NCBI GenBank assembly: GCA_030065825.1
Contig: JASJCY010000060.1
Span: 1 to 42,762, forward strand
DNA: 42,762 nt
Reading direction: 5' to 3'
From: Nostocaceae cyanobacterium
Lineage (GTDB): Bacteria > Cyanobacteriota > Cyanobacteriia > Cyanobacteriales > Nostocaceae
The position numbers and the translations under genes are program-made. Each line of letters starts with the position of its first letter. Positions within the stretch are counted from its first letter, which is position 1. Shown here piece by piece: positions 25,805-35,065 of the stretch. The notes below the pieces were generated by a model. That model was not told the DNA's origin. It worked only from the letters and a program-made list of their open reading frames with translations, and searched no databases.

Positions 25805-26497
25805 ATGATTCAAAGCGTACAGCACCCCAGGGCTGGAATATTAAACTTATGGAAAATAGCGACTCAGCAAACTTTCTTAATATTTGCGGTGGCGGTATTT
25901 TTGGTATCCGTGCCAGTATTTATCGAAGCGCCATTGGTGCGATCGCTTCCCTGGGTAAGTTTAGGTTTAACAGGCTTTTGGGTGTGGTTAAGTTTCTCAT
26001 TAATGTCACATTCTGTAACTTACCTTTGGGGAGATTTACTCTATGGGTTTAGTTGGAGTTGGTTAGCAGGGGCAATTTACTGGGGTTGGTTACGTTGGGA
26101 ACCCCTATGGCACTTACCAGTAGAATCCATTGGTTTACCCTTTGCTGTGTGGTGTATGTGGCGTAACTGGGGCAAGGTTGGTAACTGGTTTTATTTCGGT
26201 TCCCTGCTGGGTACGGTGTTAACCGATATATATTTCTATCTAGTGGATTTAATGCCCTATTGGCGGCAAATTATGCGGGTAGAACCACAGGCAGTATCAC
26301 CGATTTTACAAGCTGCAGTAGCACAAGTACAAACACCCTGGGGACAAGCTTGGGCACTGATTCTTGCCTCTGTGCTGTTAGTGGTAGGAATGATACCCTT
26401 AAGAATAGGTCAAGGACACTGGTATGCCTTTAGTGGAGCGGTATTAAGTACGATTTTGGTAGATTGTTTATTCTTGGTGGCTGCACTGATGGCGTAG
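25805..26497 (+). CDS. DUF3120 family membrane protein
   Basis: A 230-residue integral membrane protein of the DUF3120 family, conserved in cyanobacteria and of unknown function. About six hydrophobic segments are visible (for example FLIFAVAVFLVSVPVFI, WVSLGLTGFWVWLSFSL, and the last near GAVLSTILVDCLFLVAALMA), with tryptophan-rich loops (LYGFSWSWLAGAIYWGW). I chose ATG at 25805; an upstream TTG at 25763 would add 14 unlikely residues. It is followed after about 340 bp by psbU in the same orientation. Confidence 0.85.
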   Translation: MIQSVQHPRAGILNLWKIATQQTFLIFAVAVFLVSVPVFIEAPLVRSLPWVSLGLTGFWVWLSFSLMSHSVTYLWGDLLYGFSWSWLAGAIYWGWLRWEPLWHLPVESIGLPFAVWCMWRNWGKVGNWFYFGSLLGTVLTDIYFYLVDLMPYWRQIMRVEPQAVSPILQAAVAQVQTPWGQAWALILASVLLVVGMIPLRIGQGHWYAFSGAVLSTILVDCLFLVAALMA

Positions 26498-26523
26498 TCT
26501 TTGAATTTTGAATTATTTTTCCT

Positions 26524-26562
26524 AATCCCCAATCCCCAATCCCCAATCCCCAATCCCATTTT
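26524..26562. repeat. STRR, CCCCAAT-type
   Basis: About five CCCCAAT heptamers after the DUF3120 gene. The next 80 bp are featureless. Confidence 0.85.
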
Positions 26563-26696
26563 TTCTACCCTTTCCCTTACAAAACTTTACATATTCCCAT
26601 TTAAAAATTGTGGATATTAATCTGTTGTGTGTTGATAAAGCTATCAGTGATCGGTAGTAGGCAATCTTATGGGAAACTTACCTTTAGGGATCAATA

Positions 26697-26771
26697 GCTA
26701 CTAATTCTTGGCTGACTCCTGTCAGGGTTCTGTAGTTAATAAGCAACCCCATACCCAAAGGCAGGGGATTG
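26697..26771 (+). promoter_or_regulatory. Structured segment upstream of psbU, possible 5' leader
   Basis: Two hairpins in series. The first pairs CTAC (26699-26702) with GTAG (26732-26735) and CTGAC (26712-26716) with GTCAG (26721-26725). The second pairs CAACCCC (26744-26750) with GGGG-A-TTG (26764-26771). Both lie 65-140 nt before the psbU start. They could form an mRNA leader or belong to a separate small RNA. No known family is recognised. Confidence 0.35.
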
Positions 26772-26838
26772 TGGATTAACGCTACCTGACCCAATAATTT
26801 AGGGACTTGGTTCCTTAGATATCGGTGATTTTTGTTTG

Positions 26839-27303
26839 ATGGAAAGAGGTAGAAAAATTGTGAAACGATTAGTACGTTTATTAACAGTGTTTACTTTCTT
26901 GATAGTATGCTGCTTGGGATGGTTGTCTACGCCTCAAATAGCCCAAGCCGCTAATTTTAATAGTGTTGTTTTGCCTTCAGTCTCTATTTTGGCAGTTGAA
27001 GGGGCTGAATCCTTACGTAACACCGCAGATGAAAAGCTAGCAGATGTTTATGGTGACAAAATTGATTTGAACAATACTAACGTCCGGGCTTTTCAGAAGT
27101 ATCGAGGAATGTATCCTACCTTGGCAAGTAAGATCATCAAGAATGCTCCTTACGATAAGGTAGAAGACGTACTTAACATTCAAGGCTTAAGCGAACGTCA
27201 AAAAGGAATCTTGGAAGCCAATCTAGATAACTTTACAGTTACACCAATGGCAGATGTATTTATCCAAGGAGATGATCGCATTAACCCTGGTATTTATAGA
27301 TAA
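26839..27303 (+). CDS. psbU: Photosystem II 12 kDa extrinsic protein
   Basis: A 154-residue precursor of PsbU, which binds the lumenal face of photosystem II and stabilises the oxygen-evolving cluster. The signal peptide is clear: [20 protein letters not shown], then a cleavage site after IAQAA (about residue 38). The mature part contains [20 protein letters not shown], then the helix-hairpin-helix-like [21 protein letters not shown] and [15 protein letters not shown], typical of PsbU. Start is ATG 26839 here, but a GTG at 26860 (MKRLVRLL...), with GAGG about 10 nt upstream, fits family N-termini as well or better. A terminator hairpin follows at 27369. Confidence 0.95.
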   Translation: MERGRKIVKRLVRLLTVFTFLIVCCLGWLSTPQIAQAANFNSVVLPSVSILAVEGAESLRNTADEKLADVYGDKIDLNNTNVRAFQKYRGMYPTLASKIIKNAPYDKVEDVLNIQGLSERQKGILEANLDNFTVTPMADVFIQGDDRINPGIYR

Positions 27304-27368
27304 CTGTATTTGCAGTTAATTTGGGCAACAATAATCCACTCCAATTAATTGGCAAAGGACACACAAAC

Positions 27369-27404
27369 TAAGGATGTAGACACCCGCAAGGCGTTTACAT
27401 CCTT
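27369..27404 (+). terminator. Terminator hairpin of psbU
   Basis: AAGGATGTA pairs with TACATCCTT around a CGCAAGG-containing loop, followed by AATTTGT. Its position 66 nt after the psbU stop fits a transcript end. Confidence 0.7.
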
Positions 27405-27488
27405 AATTTGTCATAACATTCAAGTCATTCAACAAGCTTTGGTTTTGAGTCTGTGCTTAACTTGAACAAATCTGAACCTTATCCAGAA

Positions 27489-28455
27489 TTCGATTTCCCC
27501 CCAGAGAAACTATTTCTTTAAGGTAATGGTTTCATCCTCAAAACTCGCCTCGCTACTATAGCGCTATAGGAAAAATTCGATTTTCCCCTAGAGAAACTAT
27601 TTCGTTACGATAATCATTTCATAGGCAAAAACTCGCCTCGCTACTATAGCGCTATAGTAAGGATTCGATTTTCCCCTAGAGAAACTATTTCTTTAAGGTA
27701 ATGGTTTTATGCTCAAAACTCGCCTCGCTACTATAGCGCTATAGGAAAAATTCGATTTTCCCCTAGAGAAACTATTTCTTTAGAGTAATGGTTTTATGCT
27801 CAAAACTCGCCTCGCTACTATAGCGCTATAGTAAGAATTCGATTTTCCCCTAGAGAAACTATTTCTTTAGAGTAATGGTTTCATCCTCAAAACTCGCCTC
27901 GCTACTATAGCGCTATAGCAAAAATTCGATTTTCCCCTAGAGAAACTATTTCTTTAGTTCCCTCCCAGAGAAACTATTTCGTTATGATAATCATTTCATA
28001 GGCAAAAACTGGTCTCCCTACTATAGCGCTATAGTAAGAATTCGATTTCCCCCTAGAGAAACTATTTCGTTACGATAATTATTTCATAGGCAAAAACTGG
28101 TCTCCCTACTATAGCGCTATAGTAAGAATTCGATTTCTCCCCAGAGAAACTATTTCGTTACGATAATCATTTCATAGCCAAAAACTGGTCTCCCTACTAT
28201 AGCGTTATAGTAAGAATTCGATTTCCCCCCAGAGAAACTATTTCGTTACGATAATCATTTCATAGCCAAAAACTGGTCTCCCTACTATAGCGCTATAGTA
28301 AGAATTCGATTTCCCCCCAGAGAAACTATTTCGTTACGATAATCATTTCATAGCCAAAAACTGGTCTCCCCACTATAGCGCTATAGTAAGGATTCGATTT
28401 CTCCCCAGAGAAACTATTTCTTTAGAGTAATGGTTTCATCCTCAAAACTCGCTTC
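27489..28455. repeat. Tandem array of about 11 units of 87/88 bp with a 14-bp palindrome
   Basis: Units begin with TTCGATTT at 27489, 27576, 27664, 27751, 27838, 27925, 28041, 28129, 28217, 28305 and 28393 (last truncated). Each of the first ten ends with CTATAGCGCTATAG; nine are perfect and one has GCGTTATAG (about 28194-28208). Two subtypes differ in the middle: TAATGGTTT...CTCAAAACTCGCC (mostly left) and ACGATAATCATTTCATAG...CTGGTCTCCC (mostly right). The unit at 27925 is a longer fusion (116 bp). There is no open frame, no unique spacers, and no similarity to the other array. Confidence 0.92.
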
Positions 28456-28508
28456 GCGCTTACTAAATTGCGGCTACAGATAATGGTATTTTGCTAGATA
28501 ACACAATC

Positions 28509-28772
28509 TTAGCGGGTACCACTACCATAATGGCTGTTAGGAGCGCCATAATTAGGTGGTTCGTAATCACACTCCGCTTTAGATAGAAACCTTCCATCTT
28601 CTAACTTCCAAGAATCTACCAGGACATTTTCAAGGTTATTACTGGTATTAGCGCTTTCACAATTCACATTCATATTGCTAACACCTCCCCTGACATCAGC
28701 AATTTTACTAAACAGTGAAGCAAATACCATACAAAACATTATGCAAACTGTAATTCTCCAACTCTTGCTCAT
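28509..28772 (-). CDS. Small putative exported protein, unknown
   Basis: An 87-residue open frame with a hydrophobic N-terminus (ITVCIMFCMVFASLF, about 7-21) that could be a signal peptide or anchor, followed by a polar region with three cysteines or so and a Gly/Tyr/Ser-rich end (NYGAPNSHYGSGTR). I recognise no family. On the minus strand AGGAGGGT lies about 15 nt before the ATG, rather far but suggestive. Its neighbours are the 87-bp array (downstream of its stop) and AT-rich DNA upstream. It may be real; support is only the signal-like N-terminus and the ribosome-binding site. Confidence 0.5.
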   Translation of the reverse strand: MSKSWRITVCIMFCMVFASLFSKIADVRGGVSNMNVNCESANTSNNLENVLVDSWKLEDGRFLSKAECDYEPPNYGAPNSHYGSGTR

Positions 28773-29309
28773 AACCCTAAGTAAACCCTCCTGTCTCTAC
28801 ACTGAATCGATTTTTCTTCGCTATCATTGAATATCTTTGATAATTTTTTTCTACCTAGATTATTTAGTTTTGATGAATTTTTATTTTGCTAACTTTACGA
28901 AAAAATACTGAAAGAAAATTTCCAGCACCTTTGTCAGCCAGAATATTACTGAAAATTCCAGAGTTATATTTTTAGTAATTTAATTTTTTGAGTTCAGTGT
29001 TTTAACCCTTGTGTCCTATAAATTAGCACGTTCAAATATGTCAGCTTGGCTTTAATTCATAAAGTCTTAATATTTATTGTGGAAAATACTAACTTTTATT
29101 AATTAAATTGATTGAACAAATGAACTAATAATCATTAATAGGTCAATATAGGCTAAATGAAAACAGTAATATTGCTATAGTGGCAGCTATTTAAATGAAA
29201 AATCTTTAAAGAAATTCAGTATATACCGAATATCAAAAGTAGTTTGTCAGTGTATTCACAGATAGCCGACTAGAAAATCTAAATTAACTATCAGTATATT
29301 TCTGTAGAA
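28773..29309. other. AT-rich intergenic DNA, no feature seen
   Basis: The 537-bp gap between the small exported protein and the diguanylate cyclase stop. It is strongly AT-rich, with no tandem repeat and no supported open frame. It should contain the promoter of the small minus-strand gene. Confidence 0.5.
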
Positions 29310-31535
29310 TTATCCAGCAAACTCCAAGCGATTTTTACCAAAATGTTTAGCACGATACATGGCACTATCCGCTTGCTGTATTAATATTTCCATGTCTTGA
29401 CTATGAACTGGGTAGATGCTAATACCTATACTGGCAGAAACTCTAGTGGTATTATCTTCCAAGACAATTGGTTCAGTAATGCTTGCGAGAATTTTTTGGG
29501 CAATTTTAGCAGCTACATCTACATGGGGAATTGCGCGTAAAATAATTGTAAATTCATCACCACCCAAGCGGGAAACAGTATCACTAACTCGCAAACAGTT
29601 ACTAAGACGATGAGCAACGGTTACTAACAAGCGATCGCCCATTTCGTGCCCTAGGGTATCATTGACTTGTTTAAAGCCATCTAAGTCAATAAATAATAGC
29701 CCCACTAAGGAGTTGTTAGTTTTTGCCCACTCCAAGGACTCCTGAAGCTTTTCGGTGAAAAATTTCCGATTTGGCAAGCCTGTGAGGGGATCGTGATATG
29801 CTAAATAACGCAAGCGGTCTTCTTGTATTTTTAATTCATCATTGTAGCGAGATAATTCATCAGCAGTGCGCTGGAGGTTTTCTTCTCTGAGTTTACGTTC
29901 AGTGATATCACGAATAACACCAATTAAAAATACATTGCCAGCAGAGTCTTTGTGGAGCGATCGCTTAGTGGCAATTAAATAAGTCTTACCAGTAGCATCA
30001 GTAAATTTTTCTTCATGTTCTAAGGCTTTCTGAGTCCGAAAAACTAGGCGATCACGAAAGTAAAAAGCATCAGCTTGATGTTTGTCAAAAAAGTCATATT
30101 CAGACTTTTCTAACAAAAGGTTTTTGGGATAACCAATCAATTGACAATATGCCTCATTTAAGACAATCCACTGGTATTTTTCATTTTTGACAAAAATGGG
30201 ATCGGGAATCGTATTAATCAGTTGAAACAAAAATTCTTTAGAGCGTTTTAACTCTTCCTGCATGTTAGCAATCTGATAGATGATGGCAATAGCTGAAGCC
30301 CAAAAAGTTAGAAACGCAGGCACAACTGGTATCCACCAACCATCAAGAAATACAAGGTAAGCGCAACTAATTAGTAATAAACAAGAAAAAATAATACTAA
30401 AGATACTCTTACTTGTTCTTTGTGTTTGCCATACAGTCATTGTTCCCAAATAAGACCAAACAAATATCCATAACCATTCCCAAGGTTCGTACCAAACTTT
30501 GAGTAAAGGTCTTTCTTGGAGAGCAGCTGAAATTAACTCGCTGATAAAATAAGCTTGTAGTTCTACTCCTGCCACAGGTTGAACCTGATCTATTAAACGG
30601 CTAGAATAGGGAATTAAAAAGAAATCCTGGAGACTAGTAGCAGTAGAACCAATAAGTACAATCCGATCCTGAAACCAGCTAATTGGTACTTTGTCTGCTA
30701 GCATATCCCTTAAGGGAACTTTGCGGAAACCACAATTTGTCTGTGATGATTTTCTACAACCCGGTTTGGGGAAATTAGACAAGATTTGGTATCCTCTGTT
30801 ATCTGCCCTGACATAGGCACCGTCATTGGGTTGGAAACGATAGAAAACTGCTTTACCTAACTGTAAATACTTGCGATTGTTTGCTGCTTGCTGAGGATTA
30901 ATACCCTCTGCCTTTAAATACAACTTTGCCAGTTTCAGAGCAAAACTTTCATGTGCTTGGTTCTCAACATGCCAATACAATAAGCTGCGACGTATTTTGC
31001 CATCAGCATCATGTAGTACGTTGTTAAAACCCACTTGATTTTGCTGACTAAGTACTGGTGGTGGTTCTACCCTAATGCTGCTTTTATGTGCTAATAGTTC
31101 AATACCAATTAAATTGGGCAGAGATTTATAAGTATCTACCAGTTTTTGATAACCTGGTTCTACTGGTAAATTACGGTAAATATCCAAGCCTATGGCACGT
31201 GGTTGATAAAGTTTTAATTTCTGTAATAATTGAGCAAGAACAGCATCTGAAATAGGCCAAGATCGAAGTTCCCGTAAAGAAGGTTCATCAATTTCTACAA
31301 TCACTATGCGTTCTTTTAAGGGTTCATCTGGACGTAAGCGAAAAAATTGATCTAAAACAGCCCATTCTAAAGGCTGCAATAGTCCAAAAAACCGCAAAAT
31401 AAGAATGCACAATGCAATACTGGAGGCAGTAATTAATTCTCTGTTTCTGCTTTCAAACAGTTTTTTGAATATAAGTTTTTTGAATCTAAAAATTAAATGC
31501 AAACTAGGTCTAATTGACTGTTTACTCATTCCCAT
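29310..31535 (-). CDS. CHASE2-PAS-GGDEF membrane diguanylate cyclase
   Basis: A 741-residue sensor that makes cyclic di-GMP. An N-terminal membrane helix (about 35-52) is followed by an extracytoplasmic CHASE2 domain (about 55-335, with IVIVEIDEPSLRELRSWP and IVLIGSTATSLQDFFLIPYS). Three closely spaced transmembrane helices follow (about 350-425), then a PAS domain (about 435-555, FLFQLINTIPDPIFVKNEKY to GVIRDITERK). A coiled linker leads to a GGDEF domain (about 575-741). The active-site GGDEF is intact at 658-662, and the inhibitory I-site RVSD is present at 649-652, so it should be an active, product-inhibited cyclase. The start at 31535 has an ATG two codons later as an alternative. Monocistronic, ligand unknown. 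Confidence 0.95.
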   Translation of the reverse strand: MGMSKQSIRPSLHLIFRFKKLIFKKLFESRNRELITASSIALCILILRFFGLLQPLEWAVLDQFFRLRPDEPLKERIVIVEIDEPSLRELRSWPISDAVLAQLLQKLKLYQPRAIGLDIYRNLPVEPGYQKLVDTYKSLPNLIGIELLAHKSSIRVEPPPVLSQQNQVGFNNVLHDADGKIRRSLLYWHVENQAHESFALKLAKLYLKAEGINPQQAANNRKYLQLGKAVFYRFQPNDGAYVRADNRGYQILSNFPKPGCRKSSQTNCGFRKVPLRDMLADKVPISWFQDRIVLIGSTATSLQDFFLIPYSSRLIDQVQPVAGVELQAYFISELISAALQERPLLKVWYEPWEWLWIFVWSYLGTMTVWQTQRTSKSIFSIIFSCLLLISCAYLVFLDGWWIPVVPAFLTFWASAIAIIYQIANMQEELKRSKEFLFQLINTIPDPIFVKNEKYQWIVLNEAYCQLIGYPKNLLLEKSEYDFFDKHQADAFYFRDRLVFRTQKALEHEEKFTDATGKTYLIATKRSLHKDSAGNVFLIGVIRDITERKLREENLQRTADELSRYNDELKIQEDRLRYLAYHDPLTGLPNRKFFTEKLQESLEWAKTNNSLVGLLFIDLDGFKQVNDTLGHEMGDRLLVTVAHRLSNCLRVSDTVSRLGGDEFTIILRAIPHVDVAAKIAQKILASITEPIVLEDNTTRVSASIGISIYPVHSQDMEILIQQADSAMYRAKHFGKNRLEFAG

Positions 31536-32005
31536 TTCCTGGTTAAGAGCAAGAGTATTTTCATGTATTTGTATATTTGTTTCTAGTTATCTAACTAGGT
31601 GAAAAATATGATTATTTTATGTTAAGTTGTTTAGGTATAGTCAAAAGTTGAATTATTAAATAAATTTTTTATTTTTAACATTACGCTATTCAAAAAAAAT
31701 CGACATTTTATTCATCATGATATACAAAAATACAAATACACGATGGCTATTTTTGTCACATAAAGGATAAAAAAGATACTTAATTGTGAAAGTGTATTTA
31801 CCAAAATATTACAATTATTTGCAAAAAAGTCAACTTGTTAAAAAGTTATTAAAATTCCTTGCCCACAAGGGAGCAAGGAATTTGGTAATAGGTAATTGGT
31901 AATAGGTCATGGTAGGCTCAATTACCCATTAGCGCAACCTTAACAGTTGACTCTACACACAGTCAGGGTGTAGCATAGCCATCGTTTTGGTGAAGCCAGT
32001 TCAAG
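31536..32005. other. AT-rich intergenic DNA with short STRR
   Basis: Mostly AT-rich promoter-type DNA upstream of the cyclase gene. A GCTCCCTTGTGGGC-like hairpin on the minus strand and a short GGTAATAGGTAATTGGTAATAGG-type repeat (31885-31908) precede the VKOR stop. No gene is seen. Confidence 0.5.
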
Positions 32006-32962
32006 CTATTTAAAAGCGTCAGGAAAATTCTTAAAGTCTTTTGAACCCTTATAGCCAGACAATTGAGCCAATCTATCTAGCCTTTGGACATTGGGATAGA
32101 GCTTACCATTAATCTCCCAGGTAGGATAACCTTGAATGCCAGCCGCTTTACACAAATCTGGACGGGCATTTTTTCCGTTTTGGTCGCACTCAATAATATT
32201 TAGCTCTTTGTAGGCAGTTTTGCCAAACAGTTGCTTTTGTTCATGGCAATGGGGACACCACCAAGCAGCATATTTTTTGGCGCCAATTTGGCTCAGATGA
32301 CGGGCTAATTCAATTTCTGCCTCACCGGAAGTGGTAGTTACTTCCCAACCAATTCCACGTGTTGGCTGCCCTCTAGGAGTCAGAAACGGACCATTATTCG
32401 GTGCGTAAATGGCTAAAGTCCCAACCAGTGTCACCATCCCCACAATAATCGCAGTAAAGAAAATTTGCCCTAAATCCTCCCAAGTGCGACCTACTAGAGT
32501 CAGTACCAACATACTCAAGGAGAATAAAGCTGAAGCAATACAGTAAGGGCAAATGGCTTTAATTTCAGATGCCAGGACATACATCAGGTAGCCACTGAAA
32601 ACAGTCATGGCAATTCCACCCATCAGCAGCAGCAACCAGGTTAAGTTTTCTAAATTTTTGCGCTGAGTTTTATTATCTTCGGCTTTGATTGCTAAAGGAG
32701 CTAAAGCAAATATTGCCATGCTCAGGTAAGCCAAAAACCCGAACAAGGTTAATGGTTGACCAAAAATAGTTGCCCAACGACTGGAAAGCACATCAGTGCA
32801 ACCAGCTGCATTGGCACCTGCTTGGGCTATACAAGCTACATTGCCTCCTGTTAGCTTTTCAAAGGTGAGGTAACCTGTAACCAAGGCACCACAAGCGGCG
32901 ATCGCACCAATTATTGGACGCGACCATCTATGAATCCAAGGAGTATAACGACGGCGAATCAT
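32006..32962 (-). CDS. Vitamin K epoxide reductase-thioredoxin fusion (VKOR-Trx)
   Basis: A 318-residue integral membrane oxidase that forms disulfides in exported proteins and passes electrons to quinone. The VKOR part (about 15-190) has five helices, loop cysteines Cys44 and Cys55, a conserved serine near residue 61, and the active-site CPYC (Cys138/Cys141). A fused thioredoxin-like domain (about 215-318) on the periplasmic or lumenal side has WWCPHC (Cys236/Cys239) and a second cysteine pair (Cys259/Cys271), then the cis-proline GYPTW. This matches the cyanobacterial VKOR-Trx architecture known from Synechococcus. The ATG at 32962 is preceded by heptamer repeats on the minus strand. Confidence 0.95.
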   Translation of the reverse strand: MIRRRYTPWIHRWSRPIIGAIAACGALVTGYLTFEKLTGGNVACIAQAGANAAGCTDVLSSRWATIFGQPLTLFGFLAYLSMAIFALAPLAIKAEDNKTQRKNLENLTWLLLLMGGIAMTVFSGYLMYVLASEIKAICPYCIASALFSLSMLVLTLVGRTWEDLGQIFFTAIIVGMVTLVGTLAIYAPNNGPFLTPRGQPTRGIGWEVTTTSGEAEIELARHLSQIGAKKYAAWWCPHCHEQKQLFGKTAYKELNIIECDQNGKNARPDLCKAAGIQGYPTWEINGKLYPNVQRLDRLAQLSGYKGSKDFKNFPDAFK

Positions 32963-32965
32963 AAC

Positions 32966-33070
32966 ATAACTTGGTAATTGTTAATTGGTAATTGGTAATT
33001 GGTAATTGGTAATTGGTAATTGGTAATTGGTAATTGGTAATTGGTAATTGGTAATTGGTAATTGGTAATT
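32966..33070. repeat. STRR, AATTGGT-type, about 14 units
   Basis: A nearly perfect run of TTGGTAA heptamers directly upstream of the VKOR start codon, within the region where its promoter should be. A TACTTCCCC-type short repeat follows at about 33170-33212. Confidence 0.92.
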
Positions 33071-33249
33071 GGGAACAAGGATTCCCTTTACCTTTTACCC
33101 TTTACCTAGTAGTCCAACAAGCAAACTTTGCCCTTGTTCACCTCAGCAAAGTTTAGTCCTCCCTTCTACCTACTTCCCCTACTTTCCCTACTTCCCCTAC
33201 TTCCCCTACTTTACCTAACCCGCCAATTTTGGATTGGTCGAGTACTAGT

Positions 33250-34098
33250 TTAAGAGTGTAATTTTACCGAGGACATTGACTTGCCTTCACCTTTGGAATT
33301 CCAATTTTGGCGTGCTGCTTCCACAAATTGACTGACACGATTGGGGTCAATAGGCAGTTCTCTTTGACCATGGCGTTTCAAAGAACTGGAGACAATTACA
33401 CCATCTGCTGCTTGCATCAGTGTAGCAATATTTTCCCAACTAGCCCCACTACCAATAAATACTGGTGTACCTTTAGCTGCTGTAGAAGCCAGTTCTAAGT
33501 CTTCTAAACTAGGAGGACTACCTGTAGCCCAACCAGATAAAATGACTGCGTCTGCTAAACCCCGTTCAATGGTATCAGCAACCGCGTTGGTTAGATTTTC
33601 CACTCCTAAGGGACGGGCATGTTTTACCAGGACATCGGCAAGAATTTTTACATCCCTACCTAATTCCCGACGATAACGCAATAATTGATGTGCTTCTCCT
33701 TCAATCAATCCCTGATCCGTTGACATTACCCCGGTTAGTACATTCACGCGAATAAATTCTGCCCCCACACAACTGGCGATCGCCATGGCACTTTTGGCGT
33801 CGTTGCGTAACACATTTAAGCCTATGGGTAAGGTTACCAAATTCTGTATCTGCTGTACCACCACTGTCATGGCACTTACAATCGCTGGATCAACTTGGTT
33901 TTTGGTAAAGGGAGCATCAAAAAAATTCTCCACTACAATGCCGTCTACACCACCACTAGCTAGGGCAGTTGCTTCTTGTTCGGCACGGTCGATTACTGCT
34001 TTGAGGCTACCTCCCCAACGGGGTGAAGTCGGCAGAGGTAATAGGTGAACCACTCCAATAATCGGTGTTCTGGTTTTAAATAGCTGATATAAGTCCAC
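33250..34098 (-). CDS. btpA: BtpA family photosystem I biogenesis protein
   Basis: A 282-residue protein of the BtpA/SgcQ family with a TIM-barrel fold. In Synechocystis, BtpA is a thylakoid-associated extrinsic protein needed for photosystem I stability. Typical segments are IIGVVHLLPLPTSPRWGGS (13-31), GVDGIVVENFFDAPF (50-64), PIGLNVLRNDAKSAMAIA (91-108), EFIRVNVLTGVM, and the C-terminal GTPVFIGSGA and ADGVIVSSSLKRHG. The length fits the family. The start ATG at 34098 is well placed. The final residues (KGEGKSMSSVKLHS) are lineage-specific. It lies upstream of VKOR-Trx in the same direction but 290 bp away. Confidence 0.95.
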   Translation of the reverse strand: MDLYQLFKTRTPIIGVVHLLPLPTSPRWGGSLKAVIDRAEQEATALASGGVDGIVVENFFDAPFTKNQVDPAIVSAMTVVVQQIQNLVTLPIGLNVLRNDAKSAMAIASCVGAEFIRVNVLTGVMSTDQGLIEGEAHQLLRYRRELGRDVKILADVLVKHARPLGVENLTNAVADTIERGLADAVILSGWATGSPPSLEDLELASTAAKGTPVFIGSGASWENIATLMQAADGVIVSSSLKRHGQRELPIDPNRVSQFVEAARQNWNSKGEGKSMSSVKLHS

Positions 34099-34233
34099 GT
34101 CTTGTAACTATATAAGGACGACCGCAGGACAGTAAGTTTACTAGGGATTGGGAATTGGGCATAGGGGCTTTAAACAATTATCAAGGTCTGTGAATTCTCT
34201 TTCCCTTGGGGAATACCAAGAAATAAATTATCC

Positions 34234-34322
34234 CATATTGTGGGGTAGGCATCCTTGCCTGCCCTATTGTGGGGTAGGCATCCTTGCCTGCCCTTGCATA
34301 CAGGCAAGGATGCCTGTAGCAC
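34234..34322. repeat. Tandem plus inverted GGGTAGGCATCC-type repeats
   Basis: Two tandem copies of TTGTGGGGTAGGCATCCTTG (34238 and 34267, 29 bp apart), followed by an inverted partner CAGGCAAGGATGCCTG. Together they can fold into alternative hairpins. The open frame on the minus strand across it is not a gene. Confidence 0.8.
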
Positions 34323-35065
34323 GGGTATTTGCAAGTCCCTTGAGTTTTTAGGAGACTCTCAATTCCCTCTCCCGTTCTATCAGTCCTTTGATTTAGAATT
34401 AAATTTGTGTTGAACTGGTTGCTTTGTCGCCTCCCCCTAAAGATGGAAATTGCCATCAAAGCTCCCATAAGATATGTTAAGATAAAAGCTGGCTATTAAA
34501 AGAGGAGTTTGCCACTCACAAGAGGCGTGCATTTTGGGAAGTTTTTCCTGCTGCCGGGAACCTTTAATTAGGGCTTTTGAGTCCAGAAAGAAGTACCATT
34601 ACCGCCATTTAGGCGCGCCAGCGCGTTTTTCCCAAGGGTTGCGACTTCTCTACACACGCCACTGGCACTTGACACGAATACCAAGACGCTCCTTTGAAGC
34701 TACTCTCTGAGGAATTGTTTTAAGGGCGATGGCAAGTGTCGAGCCGAGGGCTGCTTTGCGCTCTTTAAGGCGGCTTCCCAAAGGGTAGATTTACAACGCA
34801 GGCGCTGCGGTAGTGTACAATACTAACAGCAAAAATATTACAAAATATTACGAGTGTCTGATTTACCCAAAAAAGCTCCTTAGTTTTCCTCTGAACAAGA
34901 GGCTAAGTAAAGCCATCCTAGCATGATTCCTACTATCGGGGGTCATAGCTAGCTTAGGGTGCCATAGTAATTGGGTGTGAAATTCCATACCTATTTATTG
35001 ATCAACCAGAAACTCAAACACAGAATGTTGAACTACAACGAAAAAGCGGAAAATAATTTCTGAAT
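34323..35065. other. Region upstream of rimO, repeat debris; no RNA gene recognised
   Basis: The 34323-35065 stretch contains GC-rich repeat material (GGCGCGCCAGCGCG at 34611-34624 and GCAGGCGCTGCGG at about 34799-34811) but no supported protein gene. I compared it by eye with tmRNA, RNase P RNA, SRP RNA and tRNA signatures and saw no match. A 12-codon frame (35025-35063) ends 2 nt before the rimO ATG. Confidence 0.4.

Noticed and set aside
27489-28455. CRISPR array or plasmid-type replication origin
   Set aside because: No unique spacers; no rep or dnaA gene nearby and no DnaA-box cluster recognised. A binding-site array remains open, but an origin is not supported.
34181-34468. Protein gene on the minus strand
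   Set aside because: It runs through tandem and inverted GGTAGGCATCC repeats and has no recognisable domain.
34500-34960. tmRNA, RNase P RNA, SRP RNA or tRNA
   Set aside because: None of the conserved core sequences of these RNAs could be matched by eye; only repeat fragments are seen.
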